Positions 16,062 to 24,179 are shown, counted from the first letter of the stretch. The stretch is 28,322 nucleotides of DNA from Sutterella sp. (GCA_020025965.1 JAHHRG010000022.1:1-28322), one strand, 5' to 3'. Notes: generated by a model not told the origin, from the letters alone. Program-made: numbers and translations.

Positions 16062-17206
16062 AACTTGCTCCACCAGGCTTCGCTCTTGGTACCGTTGCCG
16101 GCCGTGAGACCCGCACGGGCGAGAATGTCGGCGGTGCCGCGCGTCACTGCGTTGGCATCCGTCTTGAAGGCTTCCGCATCAAGCGTCAGAGCACCCATCT
16201 TCTTCACGTAGTCAATCTTGACATCGAACGTGAGGCCGAGATGCTTTTCCATGGTTTCGGCCGGGATGGCATCGCCGGCGTCGGTCTTATTGAAGACCCA
16301 GAGGACGCGGGCATTCGTCTTCGCAACGGCCAAACGAGCCTTGAGATTGGCTGCGCCCTTCAGGGAAACCATGTTGCCGGCAACCACCGCCACAACTGCG
16401 TCGGCATGCTTCCAGGGGAGACCCTTCAAGCTCACGGCACCCGATACGCGCCAAATCTGGCGGGCATAGAGGCGCTTCAGGCGCTGTTCGAGGTTGCCGT
16501 AAGAGACGTTGAGATCGGCGTCGTCAAGATAACCGTCGAGAAGATGAAGCTTATCGGTAATCCCCGTCACAGCCTGAGAAAGAAGTTCGTTGTCGATGCG
16601 GTCGGCCGCGTCGAGGAGCAACGGAAGGTTACCTTCACGGTCCATGCCGAGATAGGCACCCAAAACCGGATGGCGGAAGTCGCAGTCGACAGCAACGCTC
16701 TTTTTCTCTGCGGAAAGCTTCAAAGCGGCAGCGGCGGCAAGCACGCCCGCTCCCGTACCGTAAGCCGTATCGACAAAGAAGATGCTCTTCGCATCACCCA
16801 GGTTTTCAGCGGGTTCGGCCAGGCGAGCCGCGGCCATGGCAGCCACTTCAGCAGGCTTAACGGGCTTGGCCCAGTAATCGGCGGCACCGGCCTTCTGGAA
16901 GGTGCGGTAAGTATCCAAGCGGTTGTCATCGCCGAAAACAACGAGTTCGACCCCCGGGCCGACGTGATCGGCCAAAGCACGGCAAGCGTCGAGCGGATCG
17001 GCTTCGCGGGAAAGGTCGGCTACGAGGACGCCCTTTTTAAAGTCGGCCGGAATTTCGTCGAGAGAATCCTTCACCGAAATGGCGGGCGATACGGCAAAAG
17101 CCGTTTCAAGCCCGGAACGCGCGAACGCGTCGGTGAATACCGAGTGAGTCTCGGTGTCGCGAAAAATAAAGCCGGCGCGAAGAGTCGTATCGGTCATTTG
17201 TTCCAT
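16052..17206 (-). CDS. tadZ: TadZ/CpaE-like localisation protein with lost P-loop
   Basis: 384 residues. The N-terminal part (about 10-128) is an atypical receiver domain (VLVADLSREADPLDACR, AGAADYWAKPVKPAEV). A ParA/MinD-like ATPase fold follows from about 140 (SIFFVDTAYGTGAGVLAAA ... SVAVDCDFRHPVLG). TadZ/CpaE proteins are known to position the Tad machine at the cell pole. Where relatives carry KGGVGKT- or KGGVGAT-type loops, this one has TAYGTGAGV, with neither signature lysine, so ATP hydrolysis is doubtful. The ATG at 17206 has the strong Shine-Dalgarno GGAGGT; an ATG three codons later is possible. The end overlaps tadA. Confidence 0.88.
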   Translation of the reverse strand: MEQMTDTTLRAGFIFRDTETHSVFTDAFARSGLETAFAVSPAISVKDSLDEIPADFKKGVLVADLSREADPLDACRALADHVGPGVELVVFGDDNRLDTYRTFQKAGAADYWAKPVKPAEVAAMAAARLAEPAENLGDAKSIFFVDTAYGTGAGVLAAAAALKLSAEKKSVAVDCDFRHPVLGAYLGMDREGNLPLLLDAADRIDNELLSQAVTGITDKLHLLDGYLDDADLNVSYGNLEQRLKRLYARQIWRVSGAVSLKGLPWKHADAVVAVVAGNMVSLKGAANLKARLAVAKTNARVLWVFNKTDAGDAIPAETMEKHLGLTFDVKIDYVKKMGALTLDAEAFKTDANAVTRGTADILARAGLTAGNGTKSEAWWSKLWK

Positions 17207-17226
17207 TTTTTGCTACCTCCCCACTC

Positions 17227-17580
17227 TTAGTTCGTATCACCGCCGCCCGCTTCAAGCGAACGATCGCCGAAACCGCGCACGGCACCCTGCTGGTAACGCT
17301 GAACGGCACCGACGGCAGCCTGCGGATTCGGAGCACCGAGCTCGCGAGCCTTCGTGAGATCAGCCTTGTCAGCGACCTGCTGACGAATCGCCGTTTCCAC
17401 AGCCGAGCCGTTTTCCGGCGTAAAAGCCGCCGTCTGGTACCAGCGGTAACTCGGATTCATCGTGTCCTCTGCGTCAGCCGTGAGCGGCTGGTGGACGGTC
17501 TGATGCGTGACAACACCGCAGCCCGAGAGGAGCGCCATCGCGCCGAGGAGCGGCAGGAATTTCAAAGATTTCTTAGTCAT
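17227..17580 (-). CDS. small lipoprotein at the rcpB position of the tad operon
   Basis: 117 residues with a clear lipoprotein signal: MTKKSLKFLPLLGAMALLSGC, Cys at 21. The mature part of about 97 residues is polar (HQPLTADAEDTMNPSYRWYQ, QQVADKADLTKARELG) and ends AGGGDTN, with no domain I recognise. It lies between the secretin gene (15 nt) and tadZ (20 nt), where other tad loci have rcpB or cpaD, whose products are outer-membrane partners of the secretin. By position it may be a secretin pilotin or periplasmic partner, but similarity is not obvious, so I give no symbol. Confidence 0.75.
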   Translation of the reverse strand: MTKKSLKFLPLLGAMALLSGCGVVTHQTVHQPLTADAEDTMNPSYRWYQTAAFTPENGSAVETAIRQQVADKADLTKARELGAPNPQAAVGAVQRYQQGAVRGFGDRSLEAGGGDTN

Positions 17581-17595
17581 TTGGTGGGCACTCTG

Positions 17596-19059
17596 TTAGA
17601 AGATGTAATCAACGGCACGCGGAAGGATGCGCTTCGCGCCGACTTCGGGATTGGCATTCAAGAAGAAACGCGTCCACATGTCAGGAACATAAGCGTATTC
17701 ATTAGGCATCACATAGGGTTCGCCGGAAGGCGTCGAGATGTAAGCCGTCGCCACCATGATGAGTTCGGTTTCGCCGCGCGTGAATTCCTTGGAGCGCGCC
17801 AAAGCGCCCAAGACCGGCATATCGCCCACACCCGGGATCTTCGAGACGGAATTGCTGAAGTCGTTCTTCAAGAGACCGGCAATTGCAAAGCTCTGACCGG
17901 AAGCGAGTTCAATGGAGCTGTCGGCACGGCGGACGATAAAGCCCGGCTGCACGAGGCCCTCTTCCCACATAATCCCGTTCGTGTAAGAGGGTTCAGAGAC
18001 TTCAGGAGAAACCTTGAGGCTGATGCGGTTGCCGGAGAGAATCGTCGGCGACACGGCGAGGAGTACACCGAAATCCTTGAAGTCGATCTGACGATTGCCG
18101 TCGGAGTCGTAAGTGGCGAACGGAATCTGACCGCCGGCCACAAAGGTCGCCGTTTCGCCGGAGAGGACCGTCAAATTCGGTTCGGCCAAAATGGAGACCA
18201 AGTCTTCGCGAGCAAGCGCGTCAATCGTCGTTTGAGCACCAAAATGGTGACCGGCTTTAGCAGCCCAATCTGGAATCCCGAATTGTTGAAGAAAGCCGTC
18301 GCCCGTCGTGCCAATCGTGACGCGGTCGTCCCCGTAGCCGGCACCCCAACGAACGCCGAGGCGGTCAGTCAGCTTACGGTTCACTTCGGCAATACGAACC
18401 TTGACGGTCACCTGGTTCGGCGTCGTGATCGTCAACTGATTGATCACATTGCCGACACGATGGCCCAAGGTACCTTCGCCCTTAGCGGCACCGCTTTCTT
18501 CGTTGTCACCGCCCTGGCCTGCGCCAGCCCCTGTCATCTTCTTCTGACTGCTACCGTGTCCGGGCGCCGTGAAGAGACCGTCAACGGTTCCGACCACCGC
18601 AGCCGCATCGGCCGCCGTCGGAACCACGCCGCGAACGGCAATGCCGTCGTTCACGGCATGGAGTTCGATCTTAAAGTCGGGATAGCTTTCGCGAAGGGCT
18701 TTCTGGATGGAGCTCACGTCGTGGGTAACATGGAGCTTCGACTGATAAACGGTCTTACCGTCTTCATTCAACGCAAAAATCGTCGTATCGCCCGGCAAGC
18801 GACCGTAAACGATGATCTTCTTATTGTCGATCACCTGATAGCTCGCGATCGCCGGATCGGCCATGAAAATGGAAGAAACGGCTTCGTCAAAGCGCAGGCT
18901 CACGCCCTGATGAACGGAAACATTCAACTGGGTCTGCGCACGTTCGACGACAGCAGCCTGAACACTCTGAGGCACCACCATACCGGCGCCCATCACCGTG
19001 AAGCCGGCCACAGCTGCGGCGAAAGAGCCGCACAAAAGGGAATTCTTTTTTTCAAACAT
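17596..19059 (-). CDS. rcpA: Tad outer-membrane secretin RcpA (CpaC)
   Basis: 487 residues. Signal peptide (about 1-36, ending QSVQA), an N-terminal pilus-associated domain (about 42-112), a short BON-like domain (about 115-163), a low-complexity Gly/Ser/Glu insertion (about 164-197), and the secretin domain (about 205-440) with ILAEPNLTVLSGETATFVAG, GGQIPF, VSPTI and RGETELIMVATAYI. Secretins form the ring through which the pilus leaves the outer membrane. The ATG at 19059 follows GAGAAGAAAG; the longer reading from 19140 would remove the signal peptide from the N-terminus. It lies 13 nt after rcpC. Confidence 0.94.
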   Translation of the reverse strand: MFEKKNSLLCGSFAAAVAGFTVMGAGMVVPQSVQAAVVERAQTQLNVSVHQGVSLRFDEAVSSIFMADPAIASYQVIDNKKIIVYGRLPGDTTIFALNEDGKTVYQSKLHVTHDVSSIQKALRESYPDFKIELHAVNDGIAVRGVVPTAADAAAVVGTVDGLFTAPGHGSSQKKMTGAGAGQGGDNEESGAAKGEGTLGHRVGNVINQLTITTPNQVTVKVRIAEVNRKLTDRLGVRWGAGYGDDRVTIGTTGDGFLQQFGIPDWAAKAGHHFGAQTTIDALAREDLVSILAEPNLTVLSGETATFVAGGQIPFATYDSDGNRQIDFKDFGVLLAVSPTILSGNRISLKVSPEVSEPSYTNGIMWEEGLVQPGFIVRRADSSIELASGQSFAIAGLLKNDFSNSVSKIPGVGDMPVLGALARSKEFTRGETELIMVATAYISTPSGEPYVMPNEYAYVPDMWTRFFLNANPEVGAKRILPRAVDYIF

Positions 19060-19072
19060 CTTTCTTCTCGCC

Positions 19073-19924
19073 TTAGGAGTGGTTGCCGGCAGAGCCGTAA
19101 TAGGACTTGACGCGAGCCTTGCCAAAGTCGCCTGTCTCAACGGGACGCTTCGGAAGGATGTCTTCGGTCGTCGTCATGCCAGCAGGAGCCTCGGTCTTGA
19201 CGTCATGCAGGTCACGCAGAGAGAGCGAGAGTTCACCGACCGTACGGGCAACGGTGAGGATTTCAACCTGCTGCGGCGTCACTTCGAGCGTCACGGTGCC
19301 CTTACCGTCGGTGCGCATGCCGCGCTTTTCAGCCTGAGCCGGTTCGGCACGGAAGCCGGAGGGTTCGAGAGTCTTATTGACAGCGACGACGCGAAGGTTC
19401 GTCAAGAGCGTCTTGGCGGTACGCGTGGCGGGCACAATCTGCGCGGGACCAGTGACTTCGGTCTTCAATTCGGCGGCCAGGATCACGTCGACACGGTTAC
19501 CCGGACGAAGAAGACCGGCACCGCCCGTGACGTTGTCGACTTCGATCGTAAAGGCACGCATGCCGGGGTTCAAAACCGCAGCCATGAATTCGGGAGCGTC
19601 CTTAGCAATCAAGGTATTGACGTCAAGCGTTTCGCCTTCCGCCATGGGCTTCGTCAGCACGGCCCCTTCAAGGGCTGTGAGACTTTCGGTCGCTTCGACC
19701 GTCAACGCGCCGGCGGGCAGTGCATCGACAGACACCCACTTCAGGTCGTGCTTCGAGAGGAAGTGACCGGCTTCAAGCGCGTGATTGCAAACGGCAACCT
19801 GACGGGCTTCCACCGCGACAGACTGCTCGGACGTGGAGGCACCCGTAGGGGCACCGTTCGAAAAATAGATAACGGCAGCGGCTCCGAAAAGCAAAATGCC
19901 GCCGGCGAGTACTGAAGTTTTCAT
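19073..19924 (-). CDS. rcpC: Tad pilus assembly protein RcpC (CpaB, SAF domain)
   Basis: 283 residues. An N-terminal membrane anchor or signal (MKTSVLAGGILLFGAAAVIY) is followed by a SAF domain (about 42-105, VCNHALEAGHFLSKHDLKWV ... GAVLTKPMAEGETL) and the CpaB/RcpC domain with AFTIEVDNVTGGAGLLRPGN and VDVILAAE, typical of this family. RcpC is a periplasmic component linked to the secretin. The ATG at 19924 sits 11 nt after tadV with a weak Shine-Dalgarno; a longer in-frame reading to 20158 crosses tadV and is rejected. Confidence 0.92.
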   Translation of the reverse strand: MKTSVLAGGILLFGAAAVIYFSNGAPTGASTSEQSVAVEARQVAVCNHALEAGHFLSKHDLKWVSVDALPAGALTVEATESLTALEGAVLTKPMAEGETLDVNTLIAKDAPEFMAAVLNPGMRAFTIEVDNVTGGAGLLRPGNRVDVILAAELKTEVTGPAQIVPATRTAKTLLTNLRVVAVNKTLEPSGFRAEPAQAEKRGMRTDGKGTVTLEVTPQQVEILTVARTVGELSLSLRDLHDVKTEAPAGMTTTEDILPKRPVETGDFGKARVKSYYGSAGNHS

Positions 19925-19935
19925 GTGTTCTTTTA

Positions 19936-20400
19936 TTAAAGACAAAACCGAATGACAGCGGCGCTGAGTGACAGCGCAACACCGTAAGGCACGGTCGTGA
20001 TCGTTGGCATGTGAAGTTTTTTCCCGATGATCGAAGCAATGCCAATGCAGATGCTCAAAAGGCCGCCAAAGATGGCGGTTAAGAGCAAGAAATCGACAAG
20101 CTGCCCCGGGAAACCGAGTGCGAGCGCAAACACCATCTTGGCGTCGCCCGCGCCCCAAACCTTGAGTGCATAGAGAAGAACGGCTCCGAGACCCACGAGA
20201 AACGAATTGAACAGGTGTTCAGTATCGGTCAAAAAATTCAAGCCGTCCGATAAAAGTCCAAAGGCCAAAGCCAGGGCTATTAACAAAAGAACGGCCTGAT
20301 TCGGAAGGATTCTCTCTCTCACATCTTTGTAGGAGAGCCAAAGGAGCGTGACAAGCCAGACGACTTCGAGCGATCGAACGATTAAGAAGTCCGGACTCAC
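19936..20400 (-). CDS. tadV: prepilin peptidase TadV (CpaA, A24 family)
   Basis: 154 residues, a compact membrane aspartyl protease with about five helices. Both catalytic Asp motifs are present: YKDVRERILPN (Asp26) and GAGDAK (Asp86, the GxGD motif). TadV cleaves the leader from Flp pilin and from TadE/TadF pseudopilins. There is no N-terminal methyltransferase part, as expected for TadV. The start is GTG at 20400, nine bases after the flp stop, with AAGGGTAAG (the end of flp) as the only upstream ribosome-binding candidate. No earlier start is possible without running into flp. Confidence 0.9.
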   Translation of the reverse strand: MSPDFLIVRSLEVVWLVTLLWLSYKDVRERILPNQAVLLLIALALAFGLLSDGLNFLTDTEHLFNSFLVGLGAVLLYALKVWGAGDAKMVFALALGFPGQLVDFLLLTAIFGGLLSICIGIASIIGKKLHMPTITTVPYGVALSLSAAVIRFCL

Positions 20401-20409
20401 GGGCAGAAA

Positions 20410-20619
20410 TTACTTACCCTTGCCACCTTCGGGGAGCTGAGCCACGACGGAGTCGAAGAGATCGGAGATGGCGTTGGAGAGAGCGCCGTCGTCAGCAACG
20501 AGGGCACCGATCACGACGGCCACACCGGCGGCGAGGATGCCGTATTCGATAGCTGTAACACCGCGACGATCGTTAAGGAAGCGGCGAACGGAAAGAAGAA
20601 GATTCTGGAGAGCGGTCAT
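20410..20619 (-). CDS. flp: Flp-type major pilin
   Basis: 69 residues. The leader MTALQNLLLSVRRFLNDRRG is followed by VTAIEYGILAAGVAVVIGAL: cleavage after Gly20, Glu at +5 and Tyr at +6 define Flp pilins. A short polar tail ends PEGGKGK. It is the major subunit, first gene of the tad operon. The ATG at 20619 follows AAAGGA at 11 nt; a longer reading from 20703 would bury the leader and is rejected. A weak TTTACT/TATTAT pair lies just upstream on the minus strand with a long 19-nt spacer, so the promoter is unsettled. Confidence 0.92.
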   Translation of the reverse strand: MTALQNLLLSVRRFLNDRRGVTAIEYGILAAGVAVVIGALVADDGALSNAISDLFDSVVAQLPEGGKGK

Positions 20620-21224
20620 TTTGTGAACAGTCCTTTGAGAAATGAGGATAATAATAAGAGTCGTTCTCGTTTGCCAGTAAACATACCTTCCTCTTTTTGA
20701 CATTGCAAGTCCTTCTGAAACAACGCTCTTCCAACTTAATAAGAGATTTGCCCCTTTTGTACTAATCTTTAGCTAAGTTGTCCGTTTCTTTCTGCTACAA
20801 CACTTCCAAATAATTAAACAAACCGTAGGATGTTTTACTTATATGTCTATCCGTTGTTTTTAAACTATTAATATCCCTCTGAGAAAAGGCACTCCGATCC
20901 ACAAAATCGCTCTTTTTTCAGTCATTTCGATACTTAGAGGCATGTATTTGTATTCAGAAATAAGCGCTTATCGAGCTTATCGAATGTTTTCCGTCTATAA
21001 CAATTTGTTTGCGCTAAGTCTTTTCATCAAACATCATGCCCTATCCACAGCGCATGACTTTATGTCGATTGTCGAATCCTAGGCTTCGTCTCAAACATGA
21101 TGTAGGGAAAAACTATAGATCCCATAAAGACGGTATAGGGCTGAGGATGAAATTTTGTACACAAACTCTAAGCCCGATAGTTCCTAGAATTCTACGTAAA
21201 TGCATCTATAAGCGACAAAGCTCC
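20620..21224. other. gene-poor AT-rich region upstream of flp
   Basis: About 600 bases between the Flp pilin and the next terminator. I find no convincing gene: short open frames exist but lack ribosome-binding sites and protein-like composition. It probably holds the tad promoter and possibly a long leader, but no clear -35/-10 or -24/-12 element stands out. A palindrome and tandem repeat at 20960-20983 are listed separately. Confidence 0.5.
20960..20983. repeat. palindrome plus 9-bp tandem repeat upstream of flp
   Basis: ATAAGCGCTTAT (20960-20971) is a perfect 12-bp palindrome. Overlapping it is a 9-bp tandem direct repeat GCTTATCGA (20966-20974 and 20975-20983). It lies about 340 nt upstream of flp in otherwise featureless DNA. 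It may be a regulator site; no family consensus is recognised. Confidence 0.45.
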
Positions 21225-21262
21225 AAAAAACAATCCCCGAAAAGCAACCTTTCTTTTCGGGG
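21225..21262 (-). terminator. rho-independent terminator downstream of the GntR gene
   Basis: On the minus strand a perfect 10-bp stem (arms 21253-21262 and 21235-21244, CCCCGAAAAG/CTTTTCGGGG) with an 8-nt loop is followed by ATTGTTTTTT. It lies about 320 nt past the GntR stop, so that transcript has a long 3' tail or an extra small gene. Confidence 0.72.
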
Positions 21263-21365
21263 AGGAGAATGTCATTGAGACTTTTTGACAGCCTCTTAGC
21301 GACTCATTTAATTTACCCGATCAACAAAAAATATTCGCTCGTTGCCTTTGTTGGGCTGGAGTGTT

Positions 21366-21560
21366 TCATTCTGCAAAGGGATAAATGCTCGCGTTATTGT
21401 CGATCGGCACGTTCTGATAGATGCGCGACATCACGAAGTTTCTGTCAAATGAAAACTCACTCTTTCGCTCCGGCCAGACAGCACGTAGGAAGGCTCCTCG
21501 CTACGTAACCTTTTCGTCGGAGCTGACTTCAGGAGCAAAACGCAGAACCAAATCGCCCAT
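21366..21560 (-). pseudogene. possible small decayed gene after GntR (in-frame amber stop)
   Basis: From the ATG at 21560 a 65-codon frame reads MGDLVLRFAPEVSSDEKVT, then a TAG codon (21501-21503), then a further open stretch including FSFDRNFVMSRIYQNVPIDN to the TGA at 21366-21368. The composition is protein-like but the frame is short and could be chance. It starts 21 nt after the GntR stop. I recognise no family. An internal ATG before SRIYQNVP overlaps a stop in another frame (TGATG). Confidence 0.2.
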
Positions 21561-21581
21561 TCAACCGAAGTCCGGCGTTTG

Positions 21582-22355
21582 TCAGCCGATCACTTCAAAA
21601 TTTACCTGCGTGCAGTCGGCCATGCCGCGATTGATACGGTATTCGACAGGCTGTCGGCCGATATCAAAAGAAAGGCGTTCGGTTTTGATCATTTCCAAGC
21701 CTTCCTGGAGTTGCAACCGCTCGGCTGTCTCGGCATCGAGCCGCTCATAGGAAACCCTGCACTTCTGACGATTGATCACAACGCCGAACTCACGGTCAAA
21801 GAATTTATAGAGCGAATCGTCCGGACGGAAGTGCTTGAGAAAGTAATGTTCGTCCAAGCCCTCAAAGAGGTCCGGCAGAAGAAAACTTTCGTCAACCGTA
21901 ATGAATCGCTCGCTCCCGTCTACAGGTCCGTAAAGTTTTCTCACGGCATGGAGTACCACCGACTTCAAGGGCAGTCTCAGCGCCTCCGCCACCGCATCGG
22001 GTGCCACCGTCGGCTTGACCAAAAGCACTTCCTTGCGATTGCCTCGCGGACGCCCCGACAAGTCGGAAAAGAGCTGGAAGGAATTTGCAAACCCCGCATT
22101 CCGAAAACTTCTCACAAAAGTGCCAACACCTTCTTTCCGTTCGATAACCCCTGCATCTTCCAATTCACCCATGGCACGTCTTACGGTCCCGATCGAGACG
22201 CCGAAACGCTCCTTCATTTCAGCTTCGGTGGGCATGCGGTCGCCGCCCTTTAATTTCTCTTCCCGAATCTCGTTAAGAATGATCTCTTTTACCTGCTGAT
22301 AAAGCGGCGCACGATTCACTATGCCTATAGTCGTTTTTTTATGAGGGTTTTCCAT
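21582..22355 (-). CDS. GntR/HutC-family transcriptional regulator
   Basis: 257 residues. An N-terminal winged helix-turn-helix (about 15-82) has the GntR pattern: PLYQQVKEIILNEI, MPTEAEMKERFGVSIGTVRR, AGVIERKEGVGTFV. A UTRA-type effector domain (about 100-250) follows, with ERFITVDESFLLPDLF and LSFDIGRQPVEYRINRG, the HutC-subfamily layout. HutC-type regulators are usually repressors released by a pathway metabolite. Divergent orientation to the dcuC/peptidase pair suggests it controls them (inference). The ATG at 22355 has a poor Shine-Dalgarno and a leader of only about 12 nt. A promoter with an overlapping dyad lies just upstream. Confidence 0.9.
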   Translation of the reverse strand: MENPHKKTTIGIVNRAPLYQQVKEIILNEIREEKLKGGDRMPTEAEMKERFGVSIGTVRRAMGELEDAGVIERKEGVGTFVRSFRNAGFANSFQLFSDLSGRPRGNRKEVLLVKPTVAPDAVAEALRLPLKSVVLHAVRKLYGPVDGSERFITVDESFLLPDLFEGLDEHYFLKHFRPDDSLYKFFDREFGVVINRQKCRVSYERLDAETAERLQLQEGLEMIKTERLSFDIGRQPVEYRINRGMADCTQVNFEVIG

Positions 22356-22366
22356 AATTCATCTGT

Positions 22367-22402
22367 ATGACTAATCATTGTGGACGAGCACCATTCTATC
22401 AA
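22367..22402 (-). promoter_or_regulatory. GntR gene promoter with overlapping dyad
   Basis: On the minus strand TTGATA (22397-22402), a 17-nt spacer and AATGAT (22374-22379) give a plausible sigma70 promoter with a start near 22367. ATGA-N4-TCAT (22367-22378) overlaps the -10 box, a typical position for autorepression. The dyad is short, so the operator call is tentative. Confidence 0.45.
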
Positions 22403-22756
22403 AGAGATAAATTCTTACCCTGAGATCAGGTGTGAAACACGTCGAATAAGTGCTGATCGTTCGCAAACGCGGCTACTTTGGAAACGTTTTCATTAATCTG
22501 ACAGTACCTGCGGATCCTTAACCGCAAACTGAATTTGCTCTAATACGCAAGAGCCGACTTAAATACGGACCTTGCGAATGGCCTCGTATCCTCGCAACAA
22601 ATAGGATCGACGGTGCCATCGATGGCCACTCGATCTTTTACGTTACCGACGCATTTTTCTCAGTTCTAAGGAATCGCCGTCTTTGCCTCCCGTCTTCCAT
22701 TCCCCCACTTGACGCGAACGCTCGGACATTTTCCCATTGGTCTCAAGAGGTTATTA
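22403..22756. other. intergenic region upstream of dcuC-like gene
   Basis: About 350 bases with no gene I can support. It contains two inverted repeats that could be operators for the carrier/peptidase genes: GCAAA-N5-TTTGC (22524-22538) and the palindrome GCCATCGATGGC (22615-22626). No convincing -35/-10 pair for the downstream gene was found; TTGACG near 22709 lacks a -10 at the right distance. Confidence 0.4.
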
Positions 22757-24148
22757 ATGCTGTCTCTCTTCTTGGCCGCAGCCGGCGTTGTCGTCGCTGC
22801 CTATCTCATTCTCAAGAAGTACTACGCACCCTGGGCTTTGCTCATGGTCGGTCTTCTCCTGTTGGTGATTACAACTCTTATGACGGGTGATCCCCTCGTC
22901 ACCGGTAAAAAAGCCACCAACAATTTCTTCTTTGACCTTGTTCAGGTCATTACCAACGTTCTGCAGAACCGCGCTGCCGGTCTCGGTATGAACATTATGG
23001 TCGTTGGCGGTTTTGCCGCTTACATGGACAAAATCGGTGCCACGAAGGCACTCGTCAACGTCTGCACGAAACCCCTCTCCTACATCCACGCGCCCTACAT
23101 TCTTCTCGCCGTGGGTTACCTCTTCGGCCAGCTCCTCAACGTCTTCATTCCGTCCGCTACGGGGCTCGGCATGCTCTTGATGGTCACGCTCTATCCGCTT
23201 TTGGTTTCGGTCGGCGTTTCCCGCCTCTCCGCCGCAGCTGTAATCGTGACGGCCTCCTGCTTGGACTTGGGTCCCGCTTCCGGGAACACCTTGCTTGCCG
23301 CCGAGCTTTCTAAGATGGACGTGATCGAATTCTTCATCACCAATCAGCTCCCAGTCGGTCTTGTTACTGCCGCCGTGATCGCCTTTGGTCACTGGGGGTT
23401 CCAGCAGTGGTTCGATAAGCGCGACCTCGCTTCCGGCCGCATCACGCAGGCTGACTTCGGCTTGGTTTCCGCCGTTGAAACGAAGGGTGCCGCTAAGCAG
23501 GTTGACGCCCCCGTCTGTTTTGCTATTCTCCCGATTCTGCCGGTCTTCTTCCTCTTCGCTTTCTCGAAATTGATGTATCAGGGCGTGCGTCTTGAAATCG
23601 TCACGGCTCTCTTGACCTGCATGCTCATTGCTTTCTTCTTCGACCTCATCGCTCACCGCGACAGCAAGCTCGCCGTTGACAATACGCGCGCCATGTTTGC
23701 CGGCATGGGCAAGGTATTCGGTACAACAGTGATCCTGATCGTGTGTGCCGAAGTTTTTGCAGCCGGTTTGAAGGCCACGGGCGGTATCACGATGTTGATC
23801 GAAAACGCCGCTTCGCTTGAGGGCGTCGGCGGTGTTGCCATGCTTCTCACCATGTTCCTCATCATGGCCTTGGCCGCTTTTGTGACAGGTTCCGGCAACG
23901 CCGCATTCTTCGCCTTTGCCCCGCTCCTTCCTCAGGCCGCCGGCTCAGTGATGTGGCAGACCGCCGTCATGGCCGTTCCCGTTCAGTTAGCTTCCGGTAT
24001 TGCCCGTTCCATGTCTCCGATTTCCGGTGTGACGATGGCCGTTTCGGGTTTGTCCGACCTTTCCCCATTTGAAGTTGTTCGTCGTACGGTGCCCGTCATG
24101 GCTCTGGGTCTTGTCACCGCCTTCGTCACTTCCTTGATTCTTCTTTAA
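22757..24148 (+). CDS. DcuC-family anaerobic C4-dicarboxylate carrier
   Basis: 463 residues, about the length of E. coli DcuC (461), with roughly 12 membrane helices. Family-like stretches include GLGMNIMVVGGFAAYMDKIG, KPLSYIHAPYILLAVGYLFG, SATGLGMLLMVTLYPLLVSV, VTGSGNAAFFAFAPLLPQ, RSMSPISGVTMAVSGLS and SPFEVVRRTVPV, which follow DcuC in order. DcuC relatives exchange or export C4-dicarboxylates such as succinate during anaerobic growth. Here the substrate may differ, because an M20 peptidase follows 31 nt downstream. The ATG at 22757 has GAGG at 6 nt; the longer reading from 22709 lacks a site. It is divergent from the GntR gene. Confidence 0.88.
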   Translation: MLSLFLAAAGVVVAAYLILKKYYAPWALLMVGLLLLVITTLMTGDPLVTGKKATNNFFFDLVQVITNVLQNRAAGLGMNIMVVGGFAAYMDKIGATKALVNVCTKPLSYIHAPYILLAVGYLFGQLLNVFIPSATGLGMLLMVTLYPLLVSVGVSRLSAAAVIVTASCLDLGPASGNTLLAAELSKMDVIEFFITNQLPVGLVTAAVIAFGHWGFQQWFDKRDLASGRITQADFGLVSAVETKGAAKQVDAPVCFAILPILPVFFLFAFSKLMYQGVRLEIVTALLTCMLIAFFFDLIAHRDSKLAVDNTRAMFAGMGKVFGTTVILIVCAEVFAAGLKATGGITMLIENAASLEGVGGVAMLLTMFLIMALAAFVTGSGNAAFFAFAPLLPQAAGSVMWQTAVMAVPVQLASGIARSMSPISGVTMAVSGLSDLSPFEVVRRTVPVMALGLVTAFVTSLILL

Positions 24149-24179
24149 TCGCTTTTTTTCGTAATAAAGGACATATCAA

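Noticed and set aside
14766..16211. 481-codon open frame on the plus strand
   Set aside because: Antisense to tadA, which has all catalytic motifs; caused by codon bias on the coding strand.
17491..19110. 539-codon open frame on the plus strand
   Set aside because: Antisense to the secretin gene; Arg/His-rich translation without domain features.
20776..20815. GG-N10-GC element resembling a sigma54 promoter for flp (minus strand)
   Set aside because: Only the GG and GC dinucleotides match; the inner TTGC and TGGCAC positions do not.
21366..21410. IS66 transposase fragment suggested by VPIDNNASIYPFAE
   Set aside because: Only a few residues resemble the IS66 IDNNA...PF motif and no flanking similarity follows.
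21036..21508. Two short plus-strand open frames (80 and 79 codons)
   Set aside because: No protein-like composition; the second starts two bases after a purine tract that belongs to a minus-strand terminator stem.
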